A DNA stretch of 64,000 bases from Trichaptum fuscoviolaceum (lineage: Eukaryota; Basidiomycota; Agaricomycetes; Hymenochaetales; Trichaptaceae). A model generated the notes under the pieces. The model saw only the letters and a program-made list of their open reading frames with translations, was not told the DNA's origin and ran no database searches. The translations under genes were made by a program, and so were the position numbers. Positions 34,881 through 47,539 of this stretch are shown one piece after another. Numbering within the stretch: the stretch's first letter is position 1; each line of letters starts with the position of its first letter. Where the stretch lies: the NCBI GenBank assembly GCA_910574455.1, contig CAJSYZ010000005.1, positions 1,736,001 to 1,800,000 of the forward strand. The letters run 5' to 3'.

Positions 34881-37800
34881 CTAGTATCTTTTCCTTCCTC
34901 TCTTTGCAATACTCACCATAGACCCTGCCTTCTGGATTATCCGGAAAAGTAAACCCAAGCGTACACTTTCTGAGTCGGCCTCAATGAGCTTGATGAGACT
35001 TTTGCTTGGTTGAGCCTGCAGAGACCCGAAAAACACCAAGCAAATCATGAATATGCACGAGAATGCACCGCAATCATGTCCGTTTGTCTGACGAGGAACC
35101 TTGATTGCCTCGTTAGCATGGGATAGTTGCGTAGGGTAGAGTTTCAGCTTACATTGTCTTGCATCTTCGTTTTCCATTTTGAGCGTACAAACTTCTGCTT
35201 TTCTTCTCTCGACTTGCGTTCCAACCAGGAAATAATTTGCTATAGAACCGGGAAGTCTTTCATTCAGTGTGTAATGCAATGGAATATGTGCCACCCACGT
35301 TAAGATACGTGGAGTATGTCTTGTCAGACGCTTTTGCTGATGAAAGACTATCGTAAACCTCAATAGTTGTTTTTTCGAAAACGATACAAGCGACAATCCA
35401 GTGGTCATTATTGACATGCATTGGGAGAACGAGAGATGACATGTCAGATAATGAAATCTATCGATTTGTCAAATGTACACAGTTCATAAGTCTCTTCATA
35501 TTAAAGTGCAACTCACCATTAGCAGAGGATCCTTCTTAAGTCGTTGATCAGCCTTCCCTTTGATAGAGTTGAGAAAGAAGGTATGTGCAATAAAAACATC
35601 CTTGGGGCGCTTCGTCCTACAAGATGGAGGTTAATCACAAATGCAGTGCCAAGGTGTTGGTCCACGTACGATTTTTGAATTGCGTGAACCACTGCATTTA
35701 CTAGATTGTCGTCAAACCAACTGGGTGGCTGGAGGCGCTCCAGATGCTCTCTCTCTATCACCGCCATCCCAGCTTCCAGACTATGTCCTTTGCGGAACAA
35801 TTCCAGGTCCTGCTTGTACTGTATATCCATTAGCTCGTGATCCTGGACATTAAAGGGCAGGAAGCACTCACCTCAGCCTTTAATAAAGTCCTCTCCTGGC
35901 GTGCAGATACCATGGTCCATTGCAACGACATTATCACCTCCTGTAACGTTTTATCCTCTTCGTCTTGGACAGGAGTTGCGCGGTCATCACTCGAACACAT
36001 TGCTGATTCCTCTGGGACAGGAGTTAACTCACTCGCCCCACTACTGGGTATGTCATCGACATCCATCGCGTCTGGCACCGAAGACTCTCCATTTTGAGCA
36101 ACAACCCCTGCGGCAGGAACTTCCGGAAGACTTGGCGTAGCAACATCGTCTGTAGCTAGTGGTGAACCATTCCGATCGACATTGTTAGGAGCAGTTCCAA
36201 TTTCGTCATCTCCTTCGCCTTCGCCTTCGTCTCCTTCGCCTTCATCTGCATCTGCAACGTTGTCTTTGTCTTTGTCCTGTTCTTCGTCTATCTCCATCGC
36301 TACTGGTTGAACATTAAGATCCACTCCATCTTGCTTATTCTGACCGGTTCCTGTCTTATCATCTTCTTGTCCATCTTCAGGCATAGCTGTCGCATGATCT
36401 GAATGAAGATCTGATGGAACACGGTTAGATCAGATCATTAACTATATTATGGATCCATGTCAGTGCTTACCTTCGAGGCGAGTATCATTAGGATGCATTG
36501 AAGGATCCATATCCTCTTTGGACTGGATGCAATCTATATAATCGGGCCGAATAGCAACCTAACATGCATGAAATGAGAACAATCCAATGTCTCAATGATT
36601 TCACTTACGCATTCTTTTGCACCTAGCTTATTTGACCATTCATTCTTCATGCCTTTCCCCTTGAACTGAGACAGGAACGCCTCTAAAGTTTGTCGATCTA
36701 GGCCTTCTGTCTTACTGGAACGGAAGGACGATGCGGCAGAGATCCAGAATTCCTTGATGCCAGTAGGTCCTAACTCGACCAGTTTTCTCTTCACGGAATT
36801 CGCTTCCACATTGATGGAGAACGCTAACAGCAGGGCAATCGTGGCTGCCCAGAACCCGCAGGAACTACCATCAACTTGTACACCCAATGGCACATATGGG
36901 TAGTTCATCAGAGGTCCATCCAAAGGCTAATTAACAGGGTGAGGTGAATCATGAGCAATTACTGATCATTTATTGACTATTGACTACTTACCTTTTCCAG
37001 TCGCGCACCATTGACAGTGTGGAAGAAACTAGTGATGAGCTTTGGTCCACGTGCGTTGGTGCGGTTGGCGACATTCATTGAATCAAATGCCTTGAATTGC
37101 TGTTTCCTATAGTCGTGAAAGTAGATAATCCAATGGGTGCGTTGCTGATCGTGATGAAAAACGACCGCCTTCTCGAGGGTCTGGGCTGTACTAAGGTTCC
37201 AACAATGAGCCAGAGCACCATCTCGAGGAAATGCATCCTGTATAGAACATCAGCTTGAGATATCCATACCCAACAACGTCTTTGTACTCACCGAACCATC
37301 GGGCTTTATCGGAAATTCGTCATTTACCACCGACCAATCCGCCGCGTCGATCTGCGTGGCAAATGATGAGTGGTTATGGGGAACAAAAATTGTACGAAGT
37401 TGGCATGTTCTCGACAGGGCGTGAAGTATAGGATGTAAACAGTGGTCTAATTCGTCTTCGCGCATTAAGTAATTTGGGTTGGACCATAATTCCCGGTACC
37501 GGCCTTGTGATATGGCCAAATCCTCATTGTCGAATGCTCCCTGTGTGACGACGACATCGTTGTTGATTGTCTCCAATGTCTAAACAGAAAGATGTTAGTT
37601 AATTGACACATGAACACAACACGGCATTTTGCCCTTCGTACCTCTCTTTTGTCACTGTCTTGCTTGACTTTGGCAAACTCTGCAATGAGCTTCTTTGCTT
37701 CTTTCCTATCCTCGGGGTTCATTGCCGGTAGTAGACTACCCTTTGGTTTGGGTCGAGGTCCGGGCTTCTGATTGAAGACGACTTTATCCTTTCCTTTTCG

Positions 37801-38940
37801 CTTCTTGGAGTGCATAGGTTTCTTCGAATTTCCACAGTCCACATCGTCTAAGAGATCTTTGTCGCTGGCTTTCTTTCGGTTGTGCAAGGGAGTAGTCGCT
37901 GCGGTCGTCCGGCACTCGGTTTCACTACATATCACCCGCGTCAGTCAACGAAAGCGTGCCTTATATGGATCATCTGCGACATACCTCTCTGGAATCCATT
38001 TTCATCCTCTCTGGCTTCCTTCTGGCGATCTGAATCAACCTCTCCTTCCTTGCCTGCCCGGTCTGGATCCTCCACACCTTTCAGGTTCGTTCCGCCTGTA
38101 ACATATCAATCCATGAATAGGTGTAACACTGCACAACTACATTCCAGCTTACCTTTGGGTTCGACAAGTGCCTTGAAATGATCTACCTGAGAGATGTCTA
38201 CGTCTCTCCCAGTGTCATCATTATCCTCACTCTCGACTTCCGTCTCTTTATCCTTAAGCTTTTTTCTCTCCTCCGGTCCCAGTATCGTAGGAAATGGCCC
38301 AGTCTTTTCCATCAAGAATGCCTCAATGCTTTCAGTGTCCTTGTCTATGTTCGAATCTTTCGGGGGTTGGCCTTTCCACCTCATATTCTCTGTTCCGATT
38401 ATCGTCTTCCCTTTCTTCCCTTTCTTCCTTTTCTTCCCTTTCTTCCCTTCCGAGTCTTCCGATGATTGTACGTCATCCGACTCGTTTTCGTTCTCTGGCA
38501 CAACATAAGCATCGCGTTGCTGCCTGCGTTTCGGTCTCGCCGTTTCAGCTTCTAATGCGACAAATCTAATCAGTATGTACGCCACTAGTACGGATATACG
38601 ACGACTTACTAAGGTAACTCTCCACAGGACCGTATTTTTCTAGACAATCCTTCGCATATATATGCTCACATCTTTTTCCCGTCTGTGTGAATCTCGCGCA
38701 GGGGCATACGTGCTTTTCATGTTCAAGCTTCAGCCTGAGTGCCTGGCGTCTTTCCTCTTCATCTAAAGACATGTTAGGGAAGTCAAAGGTGTTGCACACA
38801 GAACAATTTTCTCCAGTGTCCTTAGCACTTAAGTTCTCTAACTTGTTTACTACGAAAAATTTGCTTCCGGCATAATCCGACCACCGTTCGGCTCCCTGTT
38901 TCTCGACAACTGGTCACATTTGTTGACTTACGACGTTCAT
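34881..38940 (-). CDS. SWIM zinc finger protein with tandem Ulp1 (C48) protease domains
   Basis: The coding order is SWIM finger, Lys-rich linker, Ulp1 domain A, acidic linker, Ulp1 domain B. SWIM is CPCARFTQTGKRCEHIYA (CxC...CxH). Domain A has THWIIYFHDYR (His), FKAFDSMN (Asp) and VQVDGSSCGFWAA (Gln and Cys), about 37.1-36.8 kb. Domain B has NNDHWIVACIVFE, IEVYDSLSS and RQTNGHDCGAFSC, about 35.4-35.0 kb. Both keep His-Asp-Gln-Cys. The linker between them is rich in Glu/Asp (EGEGDEGEGEGDDE). The product ends KRGRKRY at 34881. Many introns interrupt it. I place a start at ATG 38940 (MNV, then a 36-nt intron). An alternative is fusion to the upstream transposase through a 154-nt intron (38896-39049). 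Ulp1 enzymes remove SUMO; the pair may act on host SUMO or on the transposase. Confidence 0.78.
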
Positions 38941-39030
38941 ATTAATTCACATAGTTAGTCAAGCAGCATATACATCCGATTTTTTGTTAATTAAGTATAA
39001 TATATGCATCCAAAACTTCTTCAACCTTTC

Positions 39031-42028
39031 CTAAGGACTAGCAATCACAATATAATCCCCTGTCTCTTCATCTCGAGTTACAGCTCCAGGAATGCTCCAA
39101 ATACGATAGCCGAGTGCCCTCACTTCTTCCTGTGCTCTATCCGTTGACTTGCCTTTCGGTTCCCAGTGGGCGTAATAGGGGAACCAATCATTAACAAATA
39201 TCAGCACCAGACGATATATACTATTCACACAGGATCAGTAACATTTGACGACTTTTTAGTTAACCACTTACGACTTGTTAGCCCTACTGCGTAGGAAGAC
39301 CTGGTCAAATGTCTTGAAGGCTCGCTCTATATAATTGTTAGTCGAAAGGCCGTCATCGCGATATGTACCTGGTGGTAAGCCCATGTCCGTCCAATAATCT
39401 TTTTGATATGTTACTGATCAGCGTTTCGCACTTAGAAATTACTGCTCTACTCACTTAGCCATTCCTTCGTGAACCAGTTTGCTTCAAAATACGCCATAAC
39501 GTCCGATTGCAGGCTTGTTCCGCCATCCATAATGCGTCTAATTCGGTCTGCGAACTCAGTCTTCTTCGTATTCCAGTCCGACATGTGTGCGCATCGCTGT
39601 AGCTCTCTCAGAGCCCAGAACATCATATTTTTGCGATACTTATTCAGAGTTGGCCGCGTTTGTCGATCAGTTCCTTCATCTCTATCCCAGCGTAGAATTG
39701 CCTGCGACGATGTCATGATCTACAGACAATTCCGTCATGTACTTGCACTTACCTGAATGACATGGAATTGACAGATGCGAATGGTCATGTCCGGCCATAC
39801 TAATGAAGCAAAGGTCATTATTTTGCTAATAAGTGACTGAGACTTGTGGCTTACCTCTCAATATACCATCTCTATTTGCTTTCGATTTATCAATCATGAT
39901 GAACTTCGGCTTGAATTCATTATCCTTCACGATACGTGCAGCCTCTTCCAGCAGCTCCGTCTTCGAGCCAAGGTGTCCTTCGTGTACTGTACTTGTGCCT
40001 GAAAACGATGGCAGACTTTGAGAGAAGAGACGACAAGATTGAGGTCATATTACTTACCATTGCACAAAGCCTCGGCTTCTGCTTTCACGACTTCACATGT
40101 CTCCCTCAAGAACTTTTCAACGGTATCCGTCCGAATATCACTGGACAAGTATACGGTGCCTCCAATAGTATGTCAGTTATTGTATTATTATGGACTACCC
40201 GGATCCCGTACCTGGTACCATGTGTTTTTGCTTGTTTAAAGTCGTCAAGAGTGTCACGGGAGCTCTGTTCTCGTTCTTGTGTCTATAGCTCGAGTCAAGT
40301 CCACATCCGCGCTTGCGCGCATTCAATATAAGCGATTGCGTCGAAAATTTGTCCTTCAGACCGGTCCGAAATTGGCCATCCCCGCTTTCAGTTTCATTCT
40401 CATATCTAGTTAACGGTAAGGCGTGGCTTAAAACATAATCACATGCTGCACGTACGCAAATACTGAGTCCGGGTTGGCTTCGGCAAATACTCCAATGCTC
40501 CTCAAGGGGTCATTATCCATTCGTTCTGCTCTGCGGCATTGTTGAACAATATATTCAACTTCCTTTGCTGTGTGCTGTCGATATCGGGGTGTGAGGGCAT
40601 GCATGTATAATTTGGGAATCACTATGATAGGAAACAGCTTGAAGTCAGATGTATTCCCAATACCAGTACATCACTAACCTTTCTTAATTTGTGAGGTCGT
40701 GTGTCCGTGAAGTGTCACTAATTCTTTTATACCTTGTCGAATGTAATGAGACGGCCTAAGATCGCGTAAGTCTTTCACGTGGCCATGGGTGTGCTGCATG
40801 AATATGTGAGCGTGACCAAGATCGTCCGCATTAATCTCCACCTTTTTTTGGTTTTGAGTTAGCGGTCCAGTGGCTGAAGGACTAGGACTTACATGCATCT
40901 TGACATTGCACTTTCTCCTCGGCCGCTGTCTTTTGTTCCTTTCCCTAGGTAACAACTGGTCTTCTTCATCCATATGCTCTTCTTCGTCCTCTTCGTCGGT
41001 GGAAACCCCTTTACCTATTGTGCATTCATAGTCATCCTCGGCAGGAGTACAATTCTTCGCGCAGCGCAGGACGACTCTGAAGACTACACGATCGTCCTTC
41101 GGATCCACCGGATCCTCTCCTCGTCGCTGAACGAAAAAGGATCTCGCACGGATGTCTTTCGGTCTGTCCATAGGATGACCCACGAAAGAAACATCCACTG
41201 CATTGTTGTCCACCTGATACGTATGAGGGGTGTAATCGTTCTTCTGTTGAGAGTGGATTAGTCCTGAAGATGGATTCGCGTTATCCATGCGATGAATGAA
41301 TCCCTACCTGATTATCGAAGAAGCGGAAGAGATAATTAGTTGTATGATGCCCAATGTATCGCCAACCATCATCGGCATAGTAGTGAATCTCAGGTACTCC
41401 AGACACCTTCTTTGGAGTGTGACTGAGGTCTACATTCAACAACCCGAAGACACCCATCCCACCCGCCTTAATCTTTACCGAACGTCTGGGAGATAAATAA
41501 TATTTTGGCACATTTTTGGTGGGGCGGTGTGGATGTGGTGAAGGCTGAGTAGCGGGTCTGAAGCCTGCCATAGGATCTCCTTTAGGCCCTGGTGTCCTCT
41601 TCGCATTCCGTATCGCATTTTCCTTTCGCTGTTGAGGCTAACATTCATTTCAGGATGTCAATACGTGATTCAGGACGTCAGTTTGAACATGTCTCCTTAC
41701 GGTCTCCTTTATCTTAACATACTTCTGAGCTTTTCTTGCACTAGCCTGTACCGTTGGACTGCTTGGCTCCTTCAAAAATGCCATTTAGCTTCCGACACGA
41801 TTAAACTGCTTGCGTAGAGATGACATACCTCTGTCTCTTTCGATGGATCATGCGCATCTTTATTGTCTATCCTCGGTTTCTTTTACAGATGCATTAGTCT
41901 TAAATGCCGAAGGATGGAGATGAGCATTCTATCACCTTCGGCGGCTGACCTTCGTTATCCGACGACTTCTGCGAGGCCTCCGTGTCTGAATATGTGGCGT
42001 TTTTGTGCGTGTACTTGATGTCTTGCAT
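39031..42028 (-). CDS. MULE-like DDE transposase
   Basis: The start is ATG 42028 (MQDIKYTHKNATYS). A disordered N-terminus is followed by a His/Cys-containing DNA-binding-like region (KCNVKMHV ... HTHGHVKDLRDL ... SHYIRQGIKEL). The catalytic core follows MULE order: first Asp in GLDSSYRHKNENRAPVTLL (about 40.29 kb), second Asp in PKFIMIDKSKANRDGI (about 39.9 kb), the CxxH signature in ICQFHVIQ, and the Glu in STNNYIERAFKTFD (about 39.33 kb). The frame ends GDYIVIASP-stop at 39031. MULE transposases normally continue into a SWIM finger; here the SWIM lies just downstream in the same orientation, about 90 bp past this stop. All three acidic residues are intact. At least ten introns. Confidence 0.82.
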
Positions 42029-42570
42029 TTTCGACTTGTGGGGGTGAATGATGGATTCGACCGACCGGTGGACGGTAAAATTTTACAGCGTGAGATCATT
42101 TAACCGTCTGCTTCAACAAATACAAATACAAGGGACTCAGCCATTTTCCAGTGACACTGACAGGAAATGTCTCCTCTATTACATACCGAACCCCCTTCTC
42201 CAATGAGCAAAAAGAGGGACTCATTATATGCGTTTGCTATACGCGGCAAGCATCGCATCCTCGGAGACTGCGGACTTGTGTTAAATATAGGCGTCTTCTT
42301 ATGCGCCGCTCAAACTCACTAAGTGTGGTTCATGAACGCGTTGACTAGCATACGCTGGCAAGTTAAATCCCATATTTACGAATGATAAAAAGGCAAGTTT
42401 AGTATTACAAAATAATCCAGGTAATTGTACCATATACTGACTATCTTTTTTTTTTAACCCCATCTTTGCGTCAAAGCTTGAAAGGACGTCCGCCCACGTT
42501 CTGATCCGAACGATATAAGGTTCAATGAAATGAAATGACTGGGTACGACTTCCCATGATCTTGAAAGGGA

Positions 42571-43180
42571 ATGGCTGTCCACGTCCTTCACGCCCTCATT
42601 GACTTGTCTTCATCTTTCGCCTCTATCCCTTCACTTACGCCCTTCATCTTCACCATGTTCACCTCTACCCGTTTCGCCAGCCTTCTCGGTTACGACGCAC
42701 GCGTGTGTCCGTTCGAGATTGTCTTCGTTGACAATCTGCTAGGCAATAAGAAGAACAAGGATGTACGGGCGAAGGTGGAGAAGTTAGTGGCCGATGTGGG
42801 GATGAACTTGGGGGTGTTGTACGACGTGATGCCCACGTCAATTGCCGTCGTGTAAGTACTTAACACATTAACAACCGTGACATTAACTCACTCATATGGC
42901 TAGACAATCGTTTCACAAACGAGACCGTCACTTGACCGGTCGGGTCTACGTAGAGGAGGGGTATCTTGGGACTTTTCATATCCCTGATGCAAACAGCTGG
43001 GTGAGCACTCAAACAGTATCGCGAATGATAATGAACTTACCTTGACTATGTTAGCTGGATTCTATGCTGGCCACTACGATGGTGATGCCTGATCAGCCAG
43101 GCGTACCTCTGCGTGTCTTTGCCGACGCGGACGAACTAGCCTTCCGCGAAGAAGGCAATCCTATCATCAGGGTAGTGTGA
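42571..43180 (+). CDS. Small protein of the element, plus strand, unknown function
   Basis: Three exons: ATG 42571 to the donor gtaagt at 42852; an exon after ...atggctag (near 42904) reading QSFHKRDRHLTGRVYVEEGY; and a last exon from about 43052 ending at TGA 43178-43180. The product is about 165 aa. The first part is hydrophobic (LIDLSSSFASIPSLTPFIF), followed by a mixed domain with LGYDARVCPFEIVFVDNLLG. No domain is recognised. An internal ATG at 42655 (MFTSTRFASLLG) is an equally good start. It is divergent from the transposase (ATG 42028) with a 540-bp shared upstream region. Confidence 0.6.
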
Positions 43181-43191
43181 GTCTTTCACCA

Positions 43192-43227
43192 TCGTCATCG
43201 TCATCGTCATCGTCGTCGTCGTCGCAG
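43192..43227 (+). repeat. Short trinucleotide repeat (CATCGT/CGT)
   Basis: Six-base CATCGT runs change to CGT runs just after the stop codon of the small plus-strand gene. Likely untranslated. Confidence 0.8.
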
Positions 43228-44094
43228 CGTCGTCTCTGATATCTCCCTCATATTTTGCTTCATCTGCTTCATTGTCATTATAATATTCTCCATTTTTACC
43301 ATTCATGCAAAAATTCATGCTTTGTCCATATGTAATTATATCACATCCAAAAAGAGATCCGATCTTGTCGGTATCTGCTAACGATCTGTATTCTACTGTA
43401 AGTAATGTACATGTATATAGACAATCTGTGTATCATATAACTATTGTATAGTAAACGTGCTCGATCGTATAACACGCGTTGACTCACATCCCGTAACGAT
43501 ATTCTACATCCATGTCAGTGCTTCGGCAAGAAAACTACAGAAAGGTGTCCTACTCGAATGAAAGACAGTAATTCAATCAGAAAGTTGAAAGAAAGATTAA
43601 TTAGCTTCAAGCAGATCAGGGCAGAAATATCTATCTAGATCTATGACACATGTATATGGCGTACACGCGGATCAAATTGCTTTAAAGGGAATAAGACAAC
43701 TCCATTTGAATTACATGTCGCCTATTACCGTAAAGTCCGAAATCAGCTTTGAATATCACATCTATCCGGAGACCCAGGGTCGAATGAGATCTACTCACCA
43801 TATTATACACATCGTCTGGTCTTTCCGTTCACCGCAACATCAATCGACCCGTAAAGACTCATATCCGTGTTCACACTCGAACCTGTTAAGTGGTTGCAAT
43901 GCCATATCCAATTCTAAAAATTGAGATCGACGCTGTCACTGGTCGTGGATCCTCACAGACTACGATTAACTTTTAACGTTTGGACATCAATCCCATACGA
44001 ATCGGGGACGCGTGATCGAATGGCAATAATGTAACGAACACCGTGATCGCAAAGACGCAATGGGAGCTATTAATGTAATACAGATATGAAAGTC
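43228..44094. other. Element spacer between convergent genes
   Basis: AT-rich and without a supportable gene. It lies between the 3' ends of the small plus-strand gene and the ~920-aa minus-strand gene. A 93-residue open frame at 43643-43924 has no family resemblance. Confidence 0.5.
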
Positions 44095-46890
44095 TCAAGC
44101 GCAATGATCGGTGATAAATCGAGCAGCCAGACTCCGTGCAGCTTTGTAAACCCTCTTTGTCTCCATCTCACATCTCATCGCATCTCTCCATTTCGAAGAG
44201 GATAATGGACCGCATCCCTTCTCCATGATTTCGTTCGTTCTGGAAAGGAACCACTGCTCGCAACGCGGCGTCCAGATGCCAAGGTTTAAACCACTTTCTT
44301 CAAACTTATTGAACGTTGGCCACCACGACTGTTCTGTCGGTGCGACGACTTTCGGGACTGCAAACATTTGTCAAGTACTCCATATTTGTGATCGCAAGAC
44401 GTAGAAGTTCTTACCTTTGAAGCTGTATAATCCAACAAACGTTGCCAATTCCTCAAGACTGACATCGTCGTCGAAGTACTCGCGTTTTTGACCATCGAGC
44501 ATTATAGATACACGAATGCATTTCCCGTCTGCATTCCACGTAGGACCGCTAATCACATCGTATTCGTCCACCAATCCTTCCGCCAATCTGGATATTATAC
44601 CGCCCCGTTTCACCACGGCACGAGCGATTCTCTTGTCCTGTAAGAGCTTCATTTTGACAGACTCATAGGCAATGTAGTCTGTCAGGTCAAGGACATGTCC
44701 TATTGGCCTAACGCCCAACCCAATCCGATTTCCAGTGAATACCTCAGATTTCCGTAGTGATCGCCCTTTAGAGTCGCAAGTGGAGTCTGGCAGGGGTCGA
44801 AGGGTATAGAACGCCGTTTTCGTGTCGATGAGGTCTCGGATGATCTCCATCAATGACAATGGCCTTGAGCGTATGCATTGTGCAGCAGTGCAGGGGTCTT
44901 TCACCGCCAGAACCCAATCATTCCCAATGTCTTCATTCCGATGACGTATAATGTATAAAGTTGTCTCCATATGGACGGCCTGGTGGACTACAACCGTTGA
45001 AGTTTGGTTACCCAGGAAAGATGGATTTTCCGGATACAAGTCGCATAGGGCACTCGGAACCTGATCGATGTCGATGTTTGGATGACCCACGGCATCTAAG
45101 TACATGACGTACTGGATGAAGCTTGCTTCCGCGCCGTCTAACATTGTGTACACAGGGGTATCGAACCCGTCGCCTATAACCCGAAGAGCCTTTTGCAGCT
45201 TTATCGGCGGCTTCTCCATTGACTCATACTTTGAACCGTTGACGCACGCGTACCCGAATCGAAGGCTTATAAGGTCGAAGGCTTCTAACACGACCCCTCC
45301 GCTGTCTCGCCTTTTTTGACCCGCAAGGTCCTCTGGTTTGAACGAGTTAGTCATCAGGTCCAGCTCAGCAGTCTCTGCGTCAATTGCAGAACCGCTCAGC
45401 CAACCTCCTAAAACGTCCTCATCATGCATTTCGTATTCCGAGGTGGTAACGTCGAAATCGTCTTCAACATCGAATGTAATGGCGGACGGGTCAAGTTCGT
45501 GACACAATTCCCATACATTCTCGACACAATTATACCATCGCTGTGTGTCTGCGAACATGCTCCAAGCCTGTTCTACGTTCGCTCGATTCACACGAGCGCG
45601 AACAGGTCGTTGATTCTCATCTCTGTCCCATTCGTATACGAAGGCACCGCGTGTTCCAGGACACTGAAAAGACTTTGCGGCTTCCTGACGTTGCATCCAC
45701 TTCGTACGTTTGAGTTGATCCGCATTCGCTAGTGCCTCAGCAATTAGGACTTCTTTCTTCTTTATCCATGCGTGCACGTCTTCGTGAATACATGTAGTCG
45801 AGTCCTTTGTCGTCTCCGCGAATCGGACTTGTTTGGAAGTGTTCGCGCAAGACTGATCCGTAGTCACTGCAGGCGGTAGCGTAGTGGCCGGTTTTGGTGG
45901 CGTAGCCGGTTTCGGTGTAATCCAGACTTGCGCTTCGCTTGACTCCTTCTGAGAAGGCCCGAAGGTTTTAGCCAAATCGAGGGTCCAGGTGGAAGGGCAG
46001 GTATCGTAAGGTCCTTTTCCCCATATGATCCAGACTGGGACATTGGAGACAATGAGGGCAAGTAATTTTGAACTATAGTACCAATCATTCGGCTTTCTCA
46101 GCACTAATCCGGCTCTTCGAATTCGAAAATCACATATGGCGGACATGCGAAGCTCCCACAACCATGCAGGATGGATTTTGCACTTGTATTGCAACGTTTC
46201 CACCCAGGACTTGTCCAGCATTACGTCGAGATCCACCCCAGGTGTATAGAGTGACCAGAACGTCAGGAGTCTGTGAAGAATTGCAGCCCAGGACGCATGA
46301 GCGATCAGAGCCTGGAACGCATCCCTTGAACGTTGGATAGCCGTCCGAGCAGCGTTACTCGAACTGTATGAGTCCAAATACCCTTGAAGGTACGGGGGAG
46401 GGGGAAATTTGTACTCCAGAGGAACAAGGGGTTCCCCTGAATGTTCCAACAGGCAAAGAGCTACTCCCTTCAATGCTCGCTCCAGGGACTGCCAACGGGA
46501 TGCAACAGTCGGGTCCAGAGAGTAACGACTACCAGTCTGAACAAGAGGGTATTGCTCGATGGTTTGAGATAGGCGCCCAAGGATGGCCCCAGAGTAGTCA
46601 GGCACTGCTGGGGCAGCACATAGATACGGGAATTCCTTAGATTCGTAAGCGGGAAGATGCAGATGGCGAAGCCTAGGTGTAGAATAAGGATCGACTTGCG
46701 ATGGAAACGGACGATCTGTGTTGTAGGCTATAACTAGATCGCCGTCGATCCTCATGACGTGTCGTCTTTCAAGTATGTACTTCTCTTTCGCCACCATAAC
46801 GGATGGCGGTGTCGAAGAACCTGAAGTAATGCTCAAATCAATTAGCAAAACGCCGGTCGCCATCAATAGACAAAGGGACCCACTTTCCAT
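44095..46890 (-). CDS. ~920-aa protein of the element, unknown function
   Basis: One long exon of about 830 codons from ATG 46890 (MESGSLCLLMATGV). A single intron (gtaaga...gtttgcag, about 44366-44422) joins it to a last exon ending ARFITDHCA at 44095. The C-terminal block SWWPTFNKFEESGLNLGIWT, then CEQWFLSR, is rich in Trp. From memory, similar C-termini recur in multicopy agaricomycete hypothetical proteins near transposons; this needs a search. The middle holds Pro/Lys-rich linkers (TPKPATPPKPATT), a Trp-rich segment (EYKFPPPPYLQG...) and a region FDDDVSLEELATFVG. No catalytic motif is recognised. Its unbroken large frame inside the element argues that selection maintains it. Confidence 0.75.
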
Positions 46891-47539
46891 TGAATGCGAG
46901 TAAAGCCTAGAAAGGGGTTGGAAGTCAGGATGTGGTTGAGGATAGGAGAAGTGCCCACGTACTGTAGCAGATAAGAAATCGGACCACTTTTACCCCTCTT
47001 CGCAACCGAATTTAGTCTATACCCAGCTCGCCTCGTGGGTGATAATCAGTAAATGTTATTTATATAGGACACGTACTTGGTCAATATACGAATGAGGATA
47101 TTTAGCACTCTAAATAGAGAAAGAAAACGAAGATGGTAGTCATTTTTCATCGGCAGACTCTATGTACATACATAACTATTCAAAACGTAGATGACACTGG
47201 GGTAGAGTGGTGTCCTAAATGATGAAGATACCACTTTTTTTAAGGAACGTATTCACACATTTCTTTTGATACAAACACTGTCATACGGAAGTCACCATAA
47301 CATGAAAGTGCAGAACAGACCGAAACGATGAATAACGGGGAAACGAAACTGACGAGTAAGACGAACGAGAGACCAGAAGCTCCATTGTGCCGCGACATCA
47401 AGGAAGGTGATTCACGGTGTGCCAGTCCTGGGTATAACACGATAATACCACTTCTGCGCCGACTTTTCATGTATGGGTTGGAGTCCTGAAGGACATACCA
47501 CTGTTCCGTACCGATACTTGCATAGCCGGCATCGAAGAT
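46891..47539. other. Element spacer upstream of the 920-aa gene
   Basis: About 650 bp with no supportable gene. It contains the promoter of the 920-aa gene at its left side and the 3' end of the finger/protease-like gene at its right side. Confidence 0.5.
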
